Source: an uncultured Chitinophagaceae bacterium
Lineage (GTDB): Bacteria; Bacteroidota; Bacteroidia; Chitinophagales; Chitinophagaceae
DNA length: 64,000 nucleotides
Direction of reading: 5' to 3'
Assembly (NCBI GenBank): GCA_937958995.1
Contig: CALGAP010000009.1
Span: 124,001 to 188,000 of the forward strand
Shown: positions 33,446 to 41,007 of the stretch, one piece after another
How positions within the stretch are numbered: the first letter of the stretch is position 1
Layout of the letters: each line of letters begins with the position of its first letter
Notes under the pieces: model-generated
Seen by the model: the letters and a program-made list of their open reading frames with translations, nothing else
Told to the model about the DNA's origin: nothing
The model's database searches: none
Program-made: the position numbers and the translations under genes

Positions 33446-34693
33446 TTATTCGTCAACATATCCCGACAGATCGGGGAGATCTACAATGAATGTGCTTCCC
33501 TTGCCGAGTTGACTCTCGAAACGTATATCGCCATGAATCAGGTCAACGTATCTTCTTACGATATGCAGTCCCAGACCCGTGCCCTGGATATTGGTGGCAT
33601 TTTTACCGCGGTGGAAACTGGTAAACATGAAAGGCTTGTCTTCATCGGATATGCCGATGCCTTCGTCTTTGATAGACACGGTAAGGCGGTTGCCTGAAAG
33701 CGATGTGCTTAAATAAATATTCTTGCCTTCATCGGAAAATTTAGCGGCATTGCTGAGCAGGTTGATAAGTATGTTGCGGAATAGTTTTTTGTCGGTAGTA
33801 AAGGTTTCGCCTCCTTTCAGTTCGGTTACGATCTTTTGCCCTGGTTTCATCACGCCGTGTACTTCTTCTATTACTTCTTCGAACAGCTCCCTAATGTTGA
33901 AAAGCTCGGCTTTCATGATTACCTTGCCCTCCTCGAGTTTTCCGAGTGAGAGAAAATCTTCCAGCAGATCGTTCAGGTGTTTTACTGCATCCTTGATGCG
34001 TTTGATATGGCGTTCGCGTTTATCCTGTTCTTCTGTCTTGGTGTATTTCTGCAAGAGTGCTGCCGATGAAAGCACCGTGCTCAGCGGCGTGCGAAATTCG
34101 TGCGAAGCCATTGATACGAAACGCGATTTTATTTCACCCAACTCTTTTTCCTTGCTCAGCGCCTCGTTCAGCTCTTCCTGCGATTTTTCCAGCTCGTGCA
34201 AGGCTTCTTTTAATATCATGGTTCTTTCTTCCACCTTGTTCTCCAGCTCAGCGTTGAGCTTGCGCATGTCTTCAGCCATTTTTGCCAGCTCTTTTTGCTG
34301 GGCCAATATATTTTGCTCGATCTTTTTGCGGTGGGTGATATCTACAATGAAAGCAATCACATACAGCTCACCGTCGCGGTGGTAAAAGCCCAGGCTCACC
34401 TCTACGGGAAAATCCGTGCCGTCTTTGCGGCGGGCAAACAGATCGCGGCCATGACCCATTACGCGGTTTTGTGGCTGACGGTAAAAGTTTTCGCGCAGTT
34501 CACTATGATGGTGCTGGAATCGCTCCGGGATCAACACTTCAATACTCTGCCCGATCAGCTCGTCGGTGTCATAACCAAATATGCGCTTCGAGGCGGGGTT
34601 CATCAGCACGATCTTGCCCTCGCCATTGGTGAGGATTATACCTTCAGTAGCATATTCAAACAGCGAGGTAATATGGGAAGGATCAACTTTCAT
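33446..34693 (-). CDS. Soluble PAS sensor histidine kinase, FixL-like
   Basis: 415 residues, no membrane segment. PAS domain about 8-120, a coiled coil (about 125-190), HisKA with phospho-acceptor H198 in SMASHEFRTPL, and an HATPase (N-box LLSNAAKFS, G1 IKDEGIGISDED, G2 GTGLGLHI). In the PAS domain H63 (in PERFQHHHSEL) and R83 (in MGHGRDLFARRKDGT) fall 20 residues apart, the same spacing as the haem-proximal His200 and distal Arg220 of Bradyrhizobium FixL by my ungapped alignment from memory. A haem-based oxygen sensor is therefore plausible but unproven, since non-haem PAS domains can share this pattern. It adjoins the cco operon; the REC-Crp protein is the obvious candidate partner. Confidence 0.85.
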   Translation of the reverse strand: MKVDPSHITSLFEYATEGIILTNGEGKIVLMNPASKRIFGYDTDELIGQSIEVLIPERFQHHHSELRENFYRQPQNRVMGHGRDLFARRKDGTDFPVEVSLGFYHRDGELYVIAFIVDITHRKKIEQNILAQQKELAKMAEDMRKLNAELENKVEERTMILKEALHELEKSQEELNEALSKEKELGEIKSRFVSMASHEFRTPLSTVLSSAALLQKYTKTEEQDKRERHIKRIKDAVKHLNDLLEDFLSLGKLEEGKVIMKAELFNIRELFEEVIEEVHGVMKPGQKIVTELKGGETFTTDKKLFRNILINLLSNAAKFSDEGKNIYLSTSLSGNRLTVSIKDEGIGISDEDKPFMFTSFHRGKNATNIQGTGLGLHIVRRYVDLIHGDIRFESQLGKGSTFIVDLPDLSGYVDE

Positions 34694-34772
34694 AAGGAGG
34701 AAATTACGTAAAAGATGAATAGGATTTTATGGATTTGATGTGGTAAATCCGCGGTCAACCGGGAACCGCACT

Positions 34773-34837
34773 TGATATATATCATTCTCCTCAGTGATAG
34801 GTGTCATCATTGCAGCGCGTTCAAGTGGGTAGTTTTG
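34773..34837 (+). promoter_or_regulatory. Tandem operators and -7 box of osmC
   Basis: Distal TGATATATATCA (34773-34784, perfect palindrome), 10 bp, proximal TGATAGGTGTCA (34795-34806), 23 bp, perfect TAGTTTTG (34830-34837). ATG at 34853. The cleanest example of the shared architecture. Confidence 0.9.
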
Positions 34838-34852
34838 AATAAACTTTCAGTC

Positions 34853-35317
34853 ATGACATCAATATCACACCCTATAGCCAAAGACGGCAAAAAATTTATT
34901 TTTGATGTGCGGCTCGACTGGCTTACCGATCAGAAGGGAATTGTGACCGCCAACGATGCGCCCGGCCCTATTTATGTAGCCACGCCCCCGGCTTTTGGCG
35001 GCACTGAAAATGAATGGAGCCCCGAACATCTTTTCCTGGCATCCATTGCCAGTTGTTTTATGAGCACCTACCTGTTCTTTGTTCGCAGAATGAAATTCGA
35101 AATCACGCATCTTGAATGTCATGCGTCAGGACAAATAGAACTGGTAGAAGGTAAATATAAGTTCACGAAGATCAGTGTATTTCCCACTGTGCATGTTCCC
35201 CACGGCGATTTGCTGGAACTGGCCGACCTGGCCATTTTGAAGACACAAAAAAGTTGTCTTGTTTCCAACACAGTGAATGCGGAGATCGTGTATAGCGGTA
35301 AAGTGAAGAACGACTAA
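34853..35317 (+). CDS. OsmC-family peroxide/thiol stress protein
   Basis: 154 residues from ATG at 34853 (MTSISHPIAKDGKKFIFDVR), just past the -7 box; the longer frame from 34772 crosses the promoter. OsmC/Ohr fold with LFLASIASCFMSTYLFF (first redox Cys, about residue 65) and KSCLVSNTVNAEI (second Cys, about 140), and G-x-x-x-P-x-x-GG around NDAPGPIYVATPPAFGG. Members reduce organic hydroperoxides through the Cys pair. Under control of the tandem operators, linking peroxide defence to the low-oxygen circuit. Confidence 0.9.
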   Translation: MTSISHPIAKDGKKFIFDVRLDWLTDQKGIVTANDAPGPIYVATPPAFGGTENEWSPEHLFLASIASCFMSTYLFFVRRMKFEITHLECHASGQIELVEGKYKFTKISVFPTVHVPHGDLLELADLAILKTQKSCLVSNTVNAEIVYSGKVKND

Positions 35318-35392
35318 AATCAAAATACACCTTTTGGCGTATTCGCGCGCGTGCCTCTTGTCGCAATCTTTGTGAGGTAAAATTTTGTGACC

Positions 35393-36241
35393 ATGCTTCG
35401 CGACGTAAAAATCTTATCTTCTTTCTTCTTTTCGCTTTTACTATTAGTTTCCTGCAGCAAAAATTCCGGCTCCGGGGGCGGTGGTGGTGATATCAAACAA
35501 TTTCTCGCCAACAGTCAATGGGTAGGCGTGCTGAGTCAGAATGGTTATCAATACGCACCACCCGCCAGCATTCGTTTCAAGCCGGGAGACAGCCTGGTGA
35601 TTTATGCCCCGTTTTACCTGACTACTGGTGCAGTATCCAACTGGCGCGACAGCCTGCGCGGTAAAGTGACTGCCATTGACGAAATGGCGGATGGCAAGAC
35701 GGTTGTGGTTAAAACTTCTCTTGAACATTTCGGCGATGTAGAACTCAATTTCACCGACCGGAAGACTGTTACTGCCAATGCTCCCGATCCCACCAATCCC
35801 AATCGTCCGCTGAATTTCCAGATGGAGATATATGGCGAGAAAAATTTTTCTTTAGAAAATACACTCTGGAGTGGCCCCATCATGACTGGTGCTGGTCCCA
35901 CACAGGGATTACCGGCTTATCCCGATCTGAGTGCAATTGGTTTTGGCAAAAATTATACTTACTATATGCGCAACGGCACAATAGTGCCAGAGCAACCTAC
36001 GCCGCAGATACCCACGCCAGGCGAATTGAAAATTGCATGCAAACAGGTTGGCGCAGTAGTATTTATGTTTGGTTATAATGAAAACGTTCATGCCATTATT
36101 CCCTACATGGGCGTATTGCTGCCAGACAACAAAAGAATGATGGTATTTTCTTCGTCAGGCACAGCGAGGTTGCCAAACTATTTGCAAACGATCGCCTGGT
36201 ATGGACCAATAGGGCAGACGCCGATTATTGAAAAGAAGTGA
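35393..36241 (+). CDS. Hypothetical lipoprotein
   Basis: 282 residues from ATG at 35393. Signal with lipobox LLLLVSC (Cys about 18) then a flexible SKNSGSGGGGGD linker, so it should be lipid-anchored and, by the +2 residues S-K, probably sent to the outer membrane. The body is beta-rich with WVGVLSQNGYQYAPPASIRF and LDVxFTDRK-type strands, and has no family I recognise. It stands alone between osmC and the convergent exonuclease gene. Confidence 0.7.
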   Translation: MLRDVKILSSFFFSLLLLVSCSKNSGSGGGGGDIKQFLANSQWVGVLSQNGYQYAPPASIRFKPGDSLVIYAPFYLTTGAVSNWRDSLRGKVTAIDEMADGKTVVVKTSLEHFGDVELNFTDRKTVTANAPDPTNPNRPLNFQMEIYGEKNFSLENTLWSGPIMTGAGPTQGLPAYPDLSAIGFGKNYTYYMRNGTIVPEQPTPQIPTPGELKIACKQVGAVVFMFGYNENVHAIIPYMGVLLPDNKRMMVFSSSGTARLPNYLQTIAWYGPIGQTPIIEKK

Positions 36242-36277
36242 TGAAGCTAAGCGCTTGCCATTAACTGTGGGAAGCAC

Positions 36278-37051
36278 TCAATCTTTCAACTCAATCCATA
36301 CCGGTGCGTGATCACTGGTTTTTTCCCAGCCACGGACATGCTTGTCAACGCCGCCAGCAACCAGTTTTTTCTTCAGATTTTTATTTAGTAAAAAATGATC
36401 GATGCGCAGACCGGCATCGCGGCCATAGGCATTCCGGAAATAGTCCCAGAATGTGTAGATCCTTTCTTCAGGATATAGAGTGCGGATGGCGTCGGTCCAG
36501 CCCTGGTCGAGGAGTTTCTGAAAAGCGGCGCGTACTTCGGGTCGAAAAAGCGCGTCATCCACCCAGCGTTCAGGTTTGTATACATCGAGTTCGGTGGGCA
36601 TCACGTTAAAGTCGCCTACCAGCGCAACGGGTTTCCTGGAATCAACTAATTGTTCAGCGTGTGCTATCAGGCGGTCGAACCATTTGAGTTTGTAGTCAAA
36701 CTTGGGGCCAGGCACGGGATTGCCATTGGGAAGGTAGAGACAAGCCACCAGCAAATCACCCACCATGGCCTCTATATAACGGCTATGGGTATCCTCTGCA
36801 TCGCCCGGTAAGGCACGGCGGACTTCTTCTGGTTTGCCAATGCGGCTGAGGATGGCGACGCCGTTCCAGCTTTTTTGTCCATGCCAGATGGCGTCGTAGC
36901 CCAGCTCTTTGATGGCGGCTTCGGGAAATTTTTCCTGCGGCGCTTTCAGTTCCTGCAGGCATACGATATCGGGATTGGCTTCCTTGAGCCAGCGCAGCAG
37001 CACTGTGAGGCGGCCGTTAACACCGTTGACGTTGTAGGTGGCGAGTTTCAT
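36278..37051 (-). CDS. xth: Exodeoxyribonuclease III
   Basis: 257 residues, normal size. MKLATYNVNGVNGRL (catalytic Asn), CLQELKAPQEKFP (metal-binding Glu), ACLYLPNGNP, VALVGDFNVMPTELDV (Asp/Asn pair) and the terminal TSDHAPVWIEL with catalytic Asp-His identify an Xth/ExoA AP endonuclease. It cuts at abasic sites and degrades 3' ends during base-excision repair. Monocistronic. Confidence 0.93.
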   Translation of the reverse strand: MKLATYNVNGVNGRLTVLLRWLKEANPDIVCLQELKAPQEKFPEAAIKELGYDAIWHGQKSWNGVAILSRIGKPEEVRRALPGDAEDTHSRYIEAMVGDLLVACLYLPNGNPVPGPKFDYKLKWFDRLIAHAEQLVDSRKPVALVGDFNVMPTELDVYKPERWVDDALFRPEVRAAFQKLLDQGWTDAIRTLYPEERIYTFWDYFRNAYGRDAGLRIDHFLLNKNLKKKLVAGGVDKHVRGWEKTSDHAPVWIELKD

Positions 37052-37179
37052 AAGATAAATGTAAGCAGGATTGAGGGATTGGGAGTTAGCCTTGGATTAA
37101 ATGCGGGTTAGGGGATGGCGTGGATGTGGTTGGCAATTTAAACGGAGATTGAGGGATGGGATGGGATGGAGGGGCTCAC

Positions 37180-37217
37180 GGATTTTGCGCGGATGAAGGG
37201 ATTGCGCCGATGGGTAA
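37180..37217. repeat. Partial copy of dispersed GGATT..GCGCGGAT..CGCCGATGGG repeat
   Basis: 38 bp resembling one arm of the large inverted repeat at 62980-63076 (minus strand): the two share GGATT, GCGCGGAT, GGGATT, CGCCGATGGG and AA in order, about 80% identical by eye. It lies in the 249-bp G-rich gap between the exonuclease and SDR genes. Confidence 0.6.
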
Positions 37218-37300
37218 TATAAGAGGATAAGGGTAGGGGTGCGGATTAAAAACGGATTCAGGGACTTGCGTGCTGATGCGCCGCGATTGGAGTGTTTGCG

Positions 37301-38062
37301 TTATACGTTGATACCGCCGCTCACCTCAATGCGTTGTCCATTGATCCATCCTGCTTCAGGAGTACTCAGAAAAGCTACTACGGGACCAATATCAGTAGCA
37401 GCACCCACCCGGCCGAGAGGTGTCAGGTTGCTGAGCGTGGCTTTCAACTGGGGATTGTTGCGGATGGTAGCATTGTTGAAATCGGTCTCTATTGGACCAG
37501 GTGCCACCACGTTGACCGTGATACCTTTGGGACCCAATTCCCTGGCGAGGTATTTTGTCAATACTTCAATAGCGCCTTTCATAGAGGCATACACGGAATA
37601 ATTGGGATTGGTAAAACGCGTGGTGCCGGTTGAGACATTGATGATGCGGCCTCCCTCGTTCAGGAAAGGCAAAGTTTTTTGTGTGAGGAAAAACACGCCT
37701 TTGAAATGCACGTTCAGAAATTCATCAAACATGTCTACGCTCACCTGGTCGAAGGGCTTGCCGCCGCCGATGCCGGCATTGTTGACGAGGATATCGAAGT
37801 TCTTCGTATTCCACGTAGACTCGAGCGTTGACACGAATGTTTGCACGAATGCGTCCAGGCTGTTGAAATCACTCATATCCAGGTGAAGTGCGGCGCCCTT
37901 GCGTCCCTTGGCCTCGATGGCTTTGATGGTTTCAAGCGCTTCTTCTTTCCTGGTGCGGTAAGTAATCACTACATCAATTCCTTTTGATGCCAGGTTAATG
38001 GCCATATCTTTTCCCAGGCCTCGACTACCGCCAGTCACTAATGCAATTTTTGTTTCAGACAT
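37301..38062 (-). CDS. SDR-family oxidoreductase
   Basis: 253 residues, classical short-chain dehydrogenase. NAD(P) motif TGGSRGLGKDMA (10-21), DILVNNAGIGGG, catalytic Ser in NVSTGTTRF, Y-x-x-x-K as YSVYASMKGA, and PGPIETDF. Reduces or oxidises an unknown carbonyl/alcohol. Upstream of its start are three 21-bp-spaced direct repeats, immediately downstream of the short AraC gene, which probably regulates it. Confidence 0.88.
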   Translation of the reverse strand: MSETKIALVTGGSRGLGKDMAINLASKGIDVVITYRTRKEEALETIKAIEAKGRKGAALHLDMSDFNSLDAFVQTFVSTLESTWNTKNFDILVNNAGIGGGKPFDQVSVDMFDEFLNVHFKGVFFLTQKTLPFLNEGGRIINVSTGTTRFTNPNYSVYASMKGAIEVLTKYLARELGPKGITVNVVAPGPIETDFNNATIRNNPQLKATLSNLTPLGRVGAATDIGPVVAFLSTPEAGWINGQRIEVSGGINV

Positions 38063-38106
38063 AACTAATCATTTTTATTATGCAAAGTGACGACGAAATG
38101 GCAAGA

Positions 38107-38168
38107 AAAAATGGTGACAGTTTAAGGAAAAATGGTGACAGATTAAGATAAAATGGTGACTGGTTAAG
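38107..38168 (-). promoter_or_regulatory. Three direct repeats upstream of SDR gene (AraC operator candidate)
   Basis: Core ATGGTGACwGnTTAAG occurs at 38111-38126, 38132-38147 and 38153-38168, period 21 bp (two helical turns). The repeats lie between araC-type (stop 38171) and SDR (start 38062) genes. AraC proteins usually bind direct repeats on one DNA face, so this is a fitting operator. Confidence 0.7.
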
Positions 38169-38170
38169 AT

Positions 38171-38563
38171 TTACATCGAAGTCCTGTGAATATTCCTGAA
38201 TTGCTTGGGGGTAATACCTGTGTATTGTTTGAAAAATTTCGTGAAGTTGGATGGATCGTAAGTCAGTTGCATCGCAATCTGCGCGATCGTCATGTTGGTG
38301 GTAAGCAATAATTCTTTCGACACTTTAACCATCCTTTCTTCAAAAAGATCGCAACTGGTTTTGCCTGTAACTTCTTTTATGGTATGACTTAAATGTACCG
38401 GATGCACGTGCAGTATCTGCGCAAATTCTCTTATCTCTTTTACTTCGTCGGTTTCTCCCTTGCGCAATGCTTCCACATGTTTGTCGAGCTCAGCGATGTA
38501 TTGATCAACAATTTCCCTTTGACGATAAGATATAGCCCGTTTAGTAATGGTTGTTGTCTCCAT
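38171..38563 (-). CDS. AraC-type transcriptional regulator, DNA-binding domain only
   Basis: 130 residues from ATG at 38563 (or 38569). The two AraC helix-turn-helix motifs are present: FAQILHVHPVHLSHTIKEVTG and IAQIAMQLTYDPSNFTKFF then KQYTGITPKQFRN. The N-terminal effector domain is missing and replaced by about 30 residues (QREIVDQYIAELDKHVEALR, likely helical). It may act constitutively or bind a partner. It is 10 bp downstream of the Ntn-hydrolase gene on the same strand. Confidence 0.88.
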   Translation of the reverse strand: METTTITKRAISYRQREIVDQYIAELDKHVEALRKGETDEVKEIREFAQILHVHPVHLSHTIKEVTGKTSCDLFEERMVKVSKELLLTTNMTIAQIAMQLTYDPSNFTKFFKQYTGITPKQFRNIHRTSM

Positions 38564-38573
38564 GATCATTGTT

Positions 38574-39626
38574 TTAATTAGCCTCCCTGCACGACACCAG
38601 CCTGAAATAATTGGCTGCCCTGTTCTGGTAATTTTCTGAAACGGGCACTTCGCTGGCCGCTTCTTGGGCCGATTGCTGAATTATTTTTTTGTTTTGCTCA
38701 AAATCGAGCGGTGAAAAATATTTTGTAATATTGCCACTTCGTTTATCCGAAAGATTAAAAGCCAGGGGCTGCACATTACATGAATAATTAAAGTCTCGCA
38801 TCGACAAGGTCTTTCGTTCCTTGTTACCATTGGCTACAAAATGAATTTGCCTGTTGGTAATATCATACACGATGCTCCACTTGGTGTAATCACCCTGCGC
38901 CACATTCTTCAAAATATTGAAGGCAAAATCCACCGGCTCTTCTTTAACATCTGTGGCCTGAAATTGTTGAACCATGCGACAGGCAGTGGCAAAACGCTGC
39001 ACAGAATTGTTGCTAAACGATTTTTTGCTCGAGTTCACTTCTTTCAGTGCTTCTTTATACGGCGTATTGGTAAGCACCGGGAATTTCAGGTCATCGCCCT
39101 GGTGCACCACCATTCTGCCGTCGATAAATTCAATGGTGGCGGCCTTGCCACTGGCATCTGCTACCAGGAAATGAAGCGGCGCGCCGGCCGCGGGATCGAT
39201 GCGTATCTTTTTGTCGGTAGCAATCACTTCATTGATATTGGCGCAATTGTCTAATTGGTATTGTATCCATTGCAACACGTTCATAGCGGCGCGGTCGTCG
39301 GCCTCGGGATATTGTGTTTCCTGCAACCACATCAGTTCAACCACTAACCCACGTTCGTTCATACCACCGTGTGGAAATTCCTTGCCATATTGGTTAAACG
39401 TAATGCTTCCATAGCCCGATACCCAGCTGATAGCCTTGCCATCGGAGGGCATGAAGGCGCTTTTAGCCACTCCACGGGCGTTAACGACCACCATTCCGTT
39501 GCCGGTGATCCAGTCATAGTTTCTTCCGAAGTAATGTTTTCCATTCTTGCTTAGTAGGAATGTAGAACAAGCGAAGCTATAGAAGGAGATAAGGCAAATG
39601 AGAACCAGGGATATTGTCTTTTTCAT
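38574..39626 (-). CDS. Secreted linear amide C-N hydrolase (choloylglycine/penicillin V acylase family)
   Basis: 350 residues from ATG at 39626. The signal peptide ends at FA|C20, so cleavage exposes Cys20 as the N-terminal nucleophile of an Ntn hydrolase (CSTFLLSKNG, then GRNYDW with the conserved Arg-Asn). Other markers: GMNERGLVVELMWL and FLVADASGKAATIEF, NTP-containing VLTNTPY. Substrate is an amide such as bile-acid conjugate, penicillin V or acyl-homoserine lactone; it cannot be read here. First gene of an operon with the AraC-type regulator. Confidence 0.85.
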   Translation of the reverse strand: MKKTISLVLICLISFYSFACSTFLLSKNGKHYFGRNYDWITGNGMVVVNARGVAKSAFMPSDGKAISWVSGYGSITFNQYGKEFPHGGMNERGLVVELMWLQETQYPEADDRAAMNVLQWIQYQLDNCANINEVIATDKKIRIDPAAGAPLHFLVADASGKAATIEFIDGRMVVHQGDDLKFPVLTNTPYKEALKEVNSSKKSFSNNSVQRFATACRMVQQFQATDVKEEPVDFAFNILKNVAQGDYTKWSIVYDITNRQIHFVANGNKERKTLSMRDFNYSCNVQPLAFNLSDKRSGNITKYFSPLDFEQNKKIIQQSAQEAASEVPVSENYQNRAANYFRLVSCREAN

Positions 39627-39720
39627 AATCACAATTTAACAAAAATTGGTGGGGATTTACAAAGGACTAACCCGTGATTTATCCTCACAATCCCGCAATC
39701 AGCATTAAATTTGCCAGCAT

Positions 39721-40560
39721 ATGTCTCTCTATTTCACCTCTCTCAATTCGGGAAGCAACGGCAATTGTTATTATGTGGGCAACAACAGCGAGGCGGTGCT
39801 GGTGGATGCGGGTATTTCCTGCCGTGAGACGGAGCGCCGCATGCAATCGCTGGGTCTCGATATGAGCTCGGTGAAAGCGATCTTCATTTCGCATGAGCAT
39901 TCAGATCACATCAATGGACTTCGCATACTTTCGAAGAAGTACAGGTTGCCAGTGTATATCACCGATCATACATTGAGGCATTGTGGTGTGGAAATTGATG
40001 CTGATTTGGTAAGACCATTTGTTGCAGATACTCCATTGAACATTGGCAGCTTGTCTGTAACACCATTCAGAAAATCGCACGACGCCTGCGACCCGCATAG
40101 TTTTGTGGTGAGCCATCGCGGCGTTAATGTAGGTGTGTTTACCGATATCGGCATTGTCTGTCCGCAGGTGATCAGGTATTTCAGGAAATGTCATGCCGCT
40201 TTTCTGGAAGCCAACTATTGTCCTGATATGTTGCGCACGGGCAATTATCCCATTCACCTGAAGCGCCGTATCAGCAGCGATACCGGGCACTTGTCGAATA
40301 TGCAGGCGCTGGATTTGTTTTTGAAATTCAGAACCAGGAGACTTTCACATCTTGTACTATCTCATTTATCTGAACACAACAACCATCCCCAGGTTGTCAG
40401 CGAACTTTTCAACCGCCAGGCGGGTTCAGTAAAAATTGTGGTGGCATCGCGCTATGAGCCCACGCCGGTATATCAAATAGACACTGCAAATGCCGTAGTG
40501 GATGAAGAGCCGGAAGTTTCAGTTGAGTTAGGCAAACCCGTGCAGCTTTCACTGTTTTAA
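39721..40560 (+). CDS. MBL-fold metallohydrolase (YycJ/WalJ-like)
   Basis: 279 residues. Metallo-beta-lactamase fold: SLNSGSNGNCYYVGN at the start is the YycJ signature; metal motif HEHSDHINGL, DHTLRHCG, HDACDPHSFVV, DIGIVCPQV and a C-terminal LSHLSEHNN. Relatives are 5'-3' DNA exonucleases involved in cell-wall/DNA repair phenotypes in Firmicutes; in Bacteroidota the role is untested. Monocistronic, followed directly by an inverted repeat. Confidence 0.88.
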   Translation: MSLYFTSLNSGSNGNCYYVGNNSEAVLVDAGISCRETERRMQSLGLDMSSVKAIFISHEHSDHINGLRILSKKYRLPVYITDHTLRHCGVEIDADLVRPFVADTPLNIGSLSVTPFRKSHDACDPHSFVVSHRGVNVGVFTDIGIVCPQVIRYFRKCHAAFLEANYCPDMLRTGNYPIHLKRRISSDTGHLSNMQALDLFLKFRTRRLSHLVLSHLSEHNNHPQVVSELFNRQAGSVKIVVASRYEPTPVYQIDTANAVVDEEPEVSVELGKPVQLSLF

Positions 40561-41007
40561 AGGTACGGCCACCTGGCCGTACCAAAGTTTGCCCATGCGC
40601 GAGAATTTATTCTACCAATATTCTCGCCGTATGAATAGTCTCCCCCTGGAAGGCCTGCACTACATACACACCCCTCGTCGTTTTTCGCAATTGCATAACA
40701 TGCGCACCGCCTTGTACGCGCTCTAGTTTGCACTTCCTCAAGGGCTTTGCAAAGGTTTAGCAAATGTTTGGCCCGCCTGAATCCCGCTCCCCTCTTTGGA
40801 AGACGCCGAATGTCCGAACCGTCGTGGCAGGAAAAAGCCCGTTGTTGGACTGTATAAAAAAATAGCATTTCAGGAGGGGAAATTGCTCGTGATAACTCTT
40901 TTTTAAATAAATTCATTGCTAAGAGTTTGCGATTAGTGGGCTGGAACATAAATTGCCTGCCATATTACTATTAGCAATTGTAGTCATTTCTTAAAATCGT
41001 TTTTTGG
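40561..41007. other. 447-bp gap with hairpin and a T9SS tail remnant
   Basis: Holds a perfect 10-bp inverted repeat GGTACGGCCA (40562-40571) / TGGCCGTACC (40574-40583), a terminator-like hairpin directly after the MBL stop codon; a second inverted repeat GCGAGAAT (about 40600-40607) / ATTCTCGC near the T9SS remnant; and the remnant itself. The open frame 40557-40949 on the minus strand is in another frame from the T9SS tail and I do not trust it. The remaining AT-rich part (40850-41000) carries the likely promoter of the gene at 41008. Confidence 0.6.
40607..40756 (-). pseudogene. Stranded C-terminal T9SS sorting domain
   Basis: The minus-strand frame ending at TAA 40607-40609 encodes ...KLERVQGGAHVMQLRKTTRGVYVVQAF then GETIHTARILVE, the end of a type IX secretion C-terminal domain. 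It is open only back to a TAA at 40757-40759 and no exported protein precedes it. The body of the gene has gone, so this is a remnant of a secreted protein. The ORF list does not show it because it has no start codon. Confidence 0.72.

Noticed and set aside
34693..34800. Promoter for the kinase gene from the osmC operators
   Set aside because: No TAnnTTTG-like box at either standard distance on the minus strand, so control of the kinase from these sites is not supported.
40557..40949. 130-codon minus-strand frame near the MBL gene
   Set aside because: It is out of frame with the T9SS tail that does make sense; composition is not protein-like.
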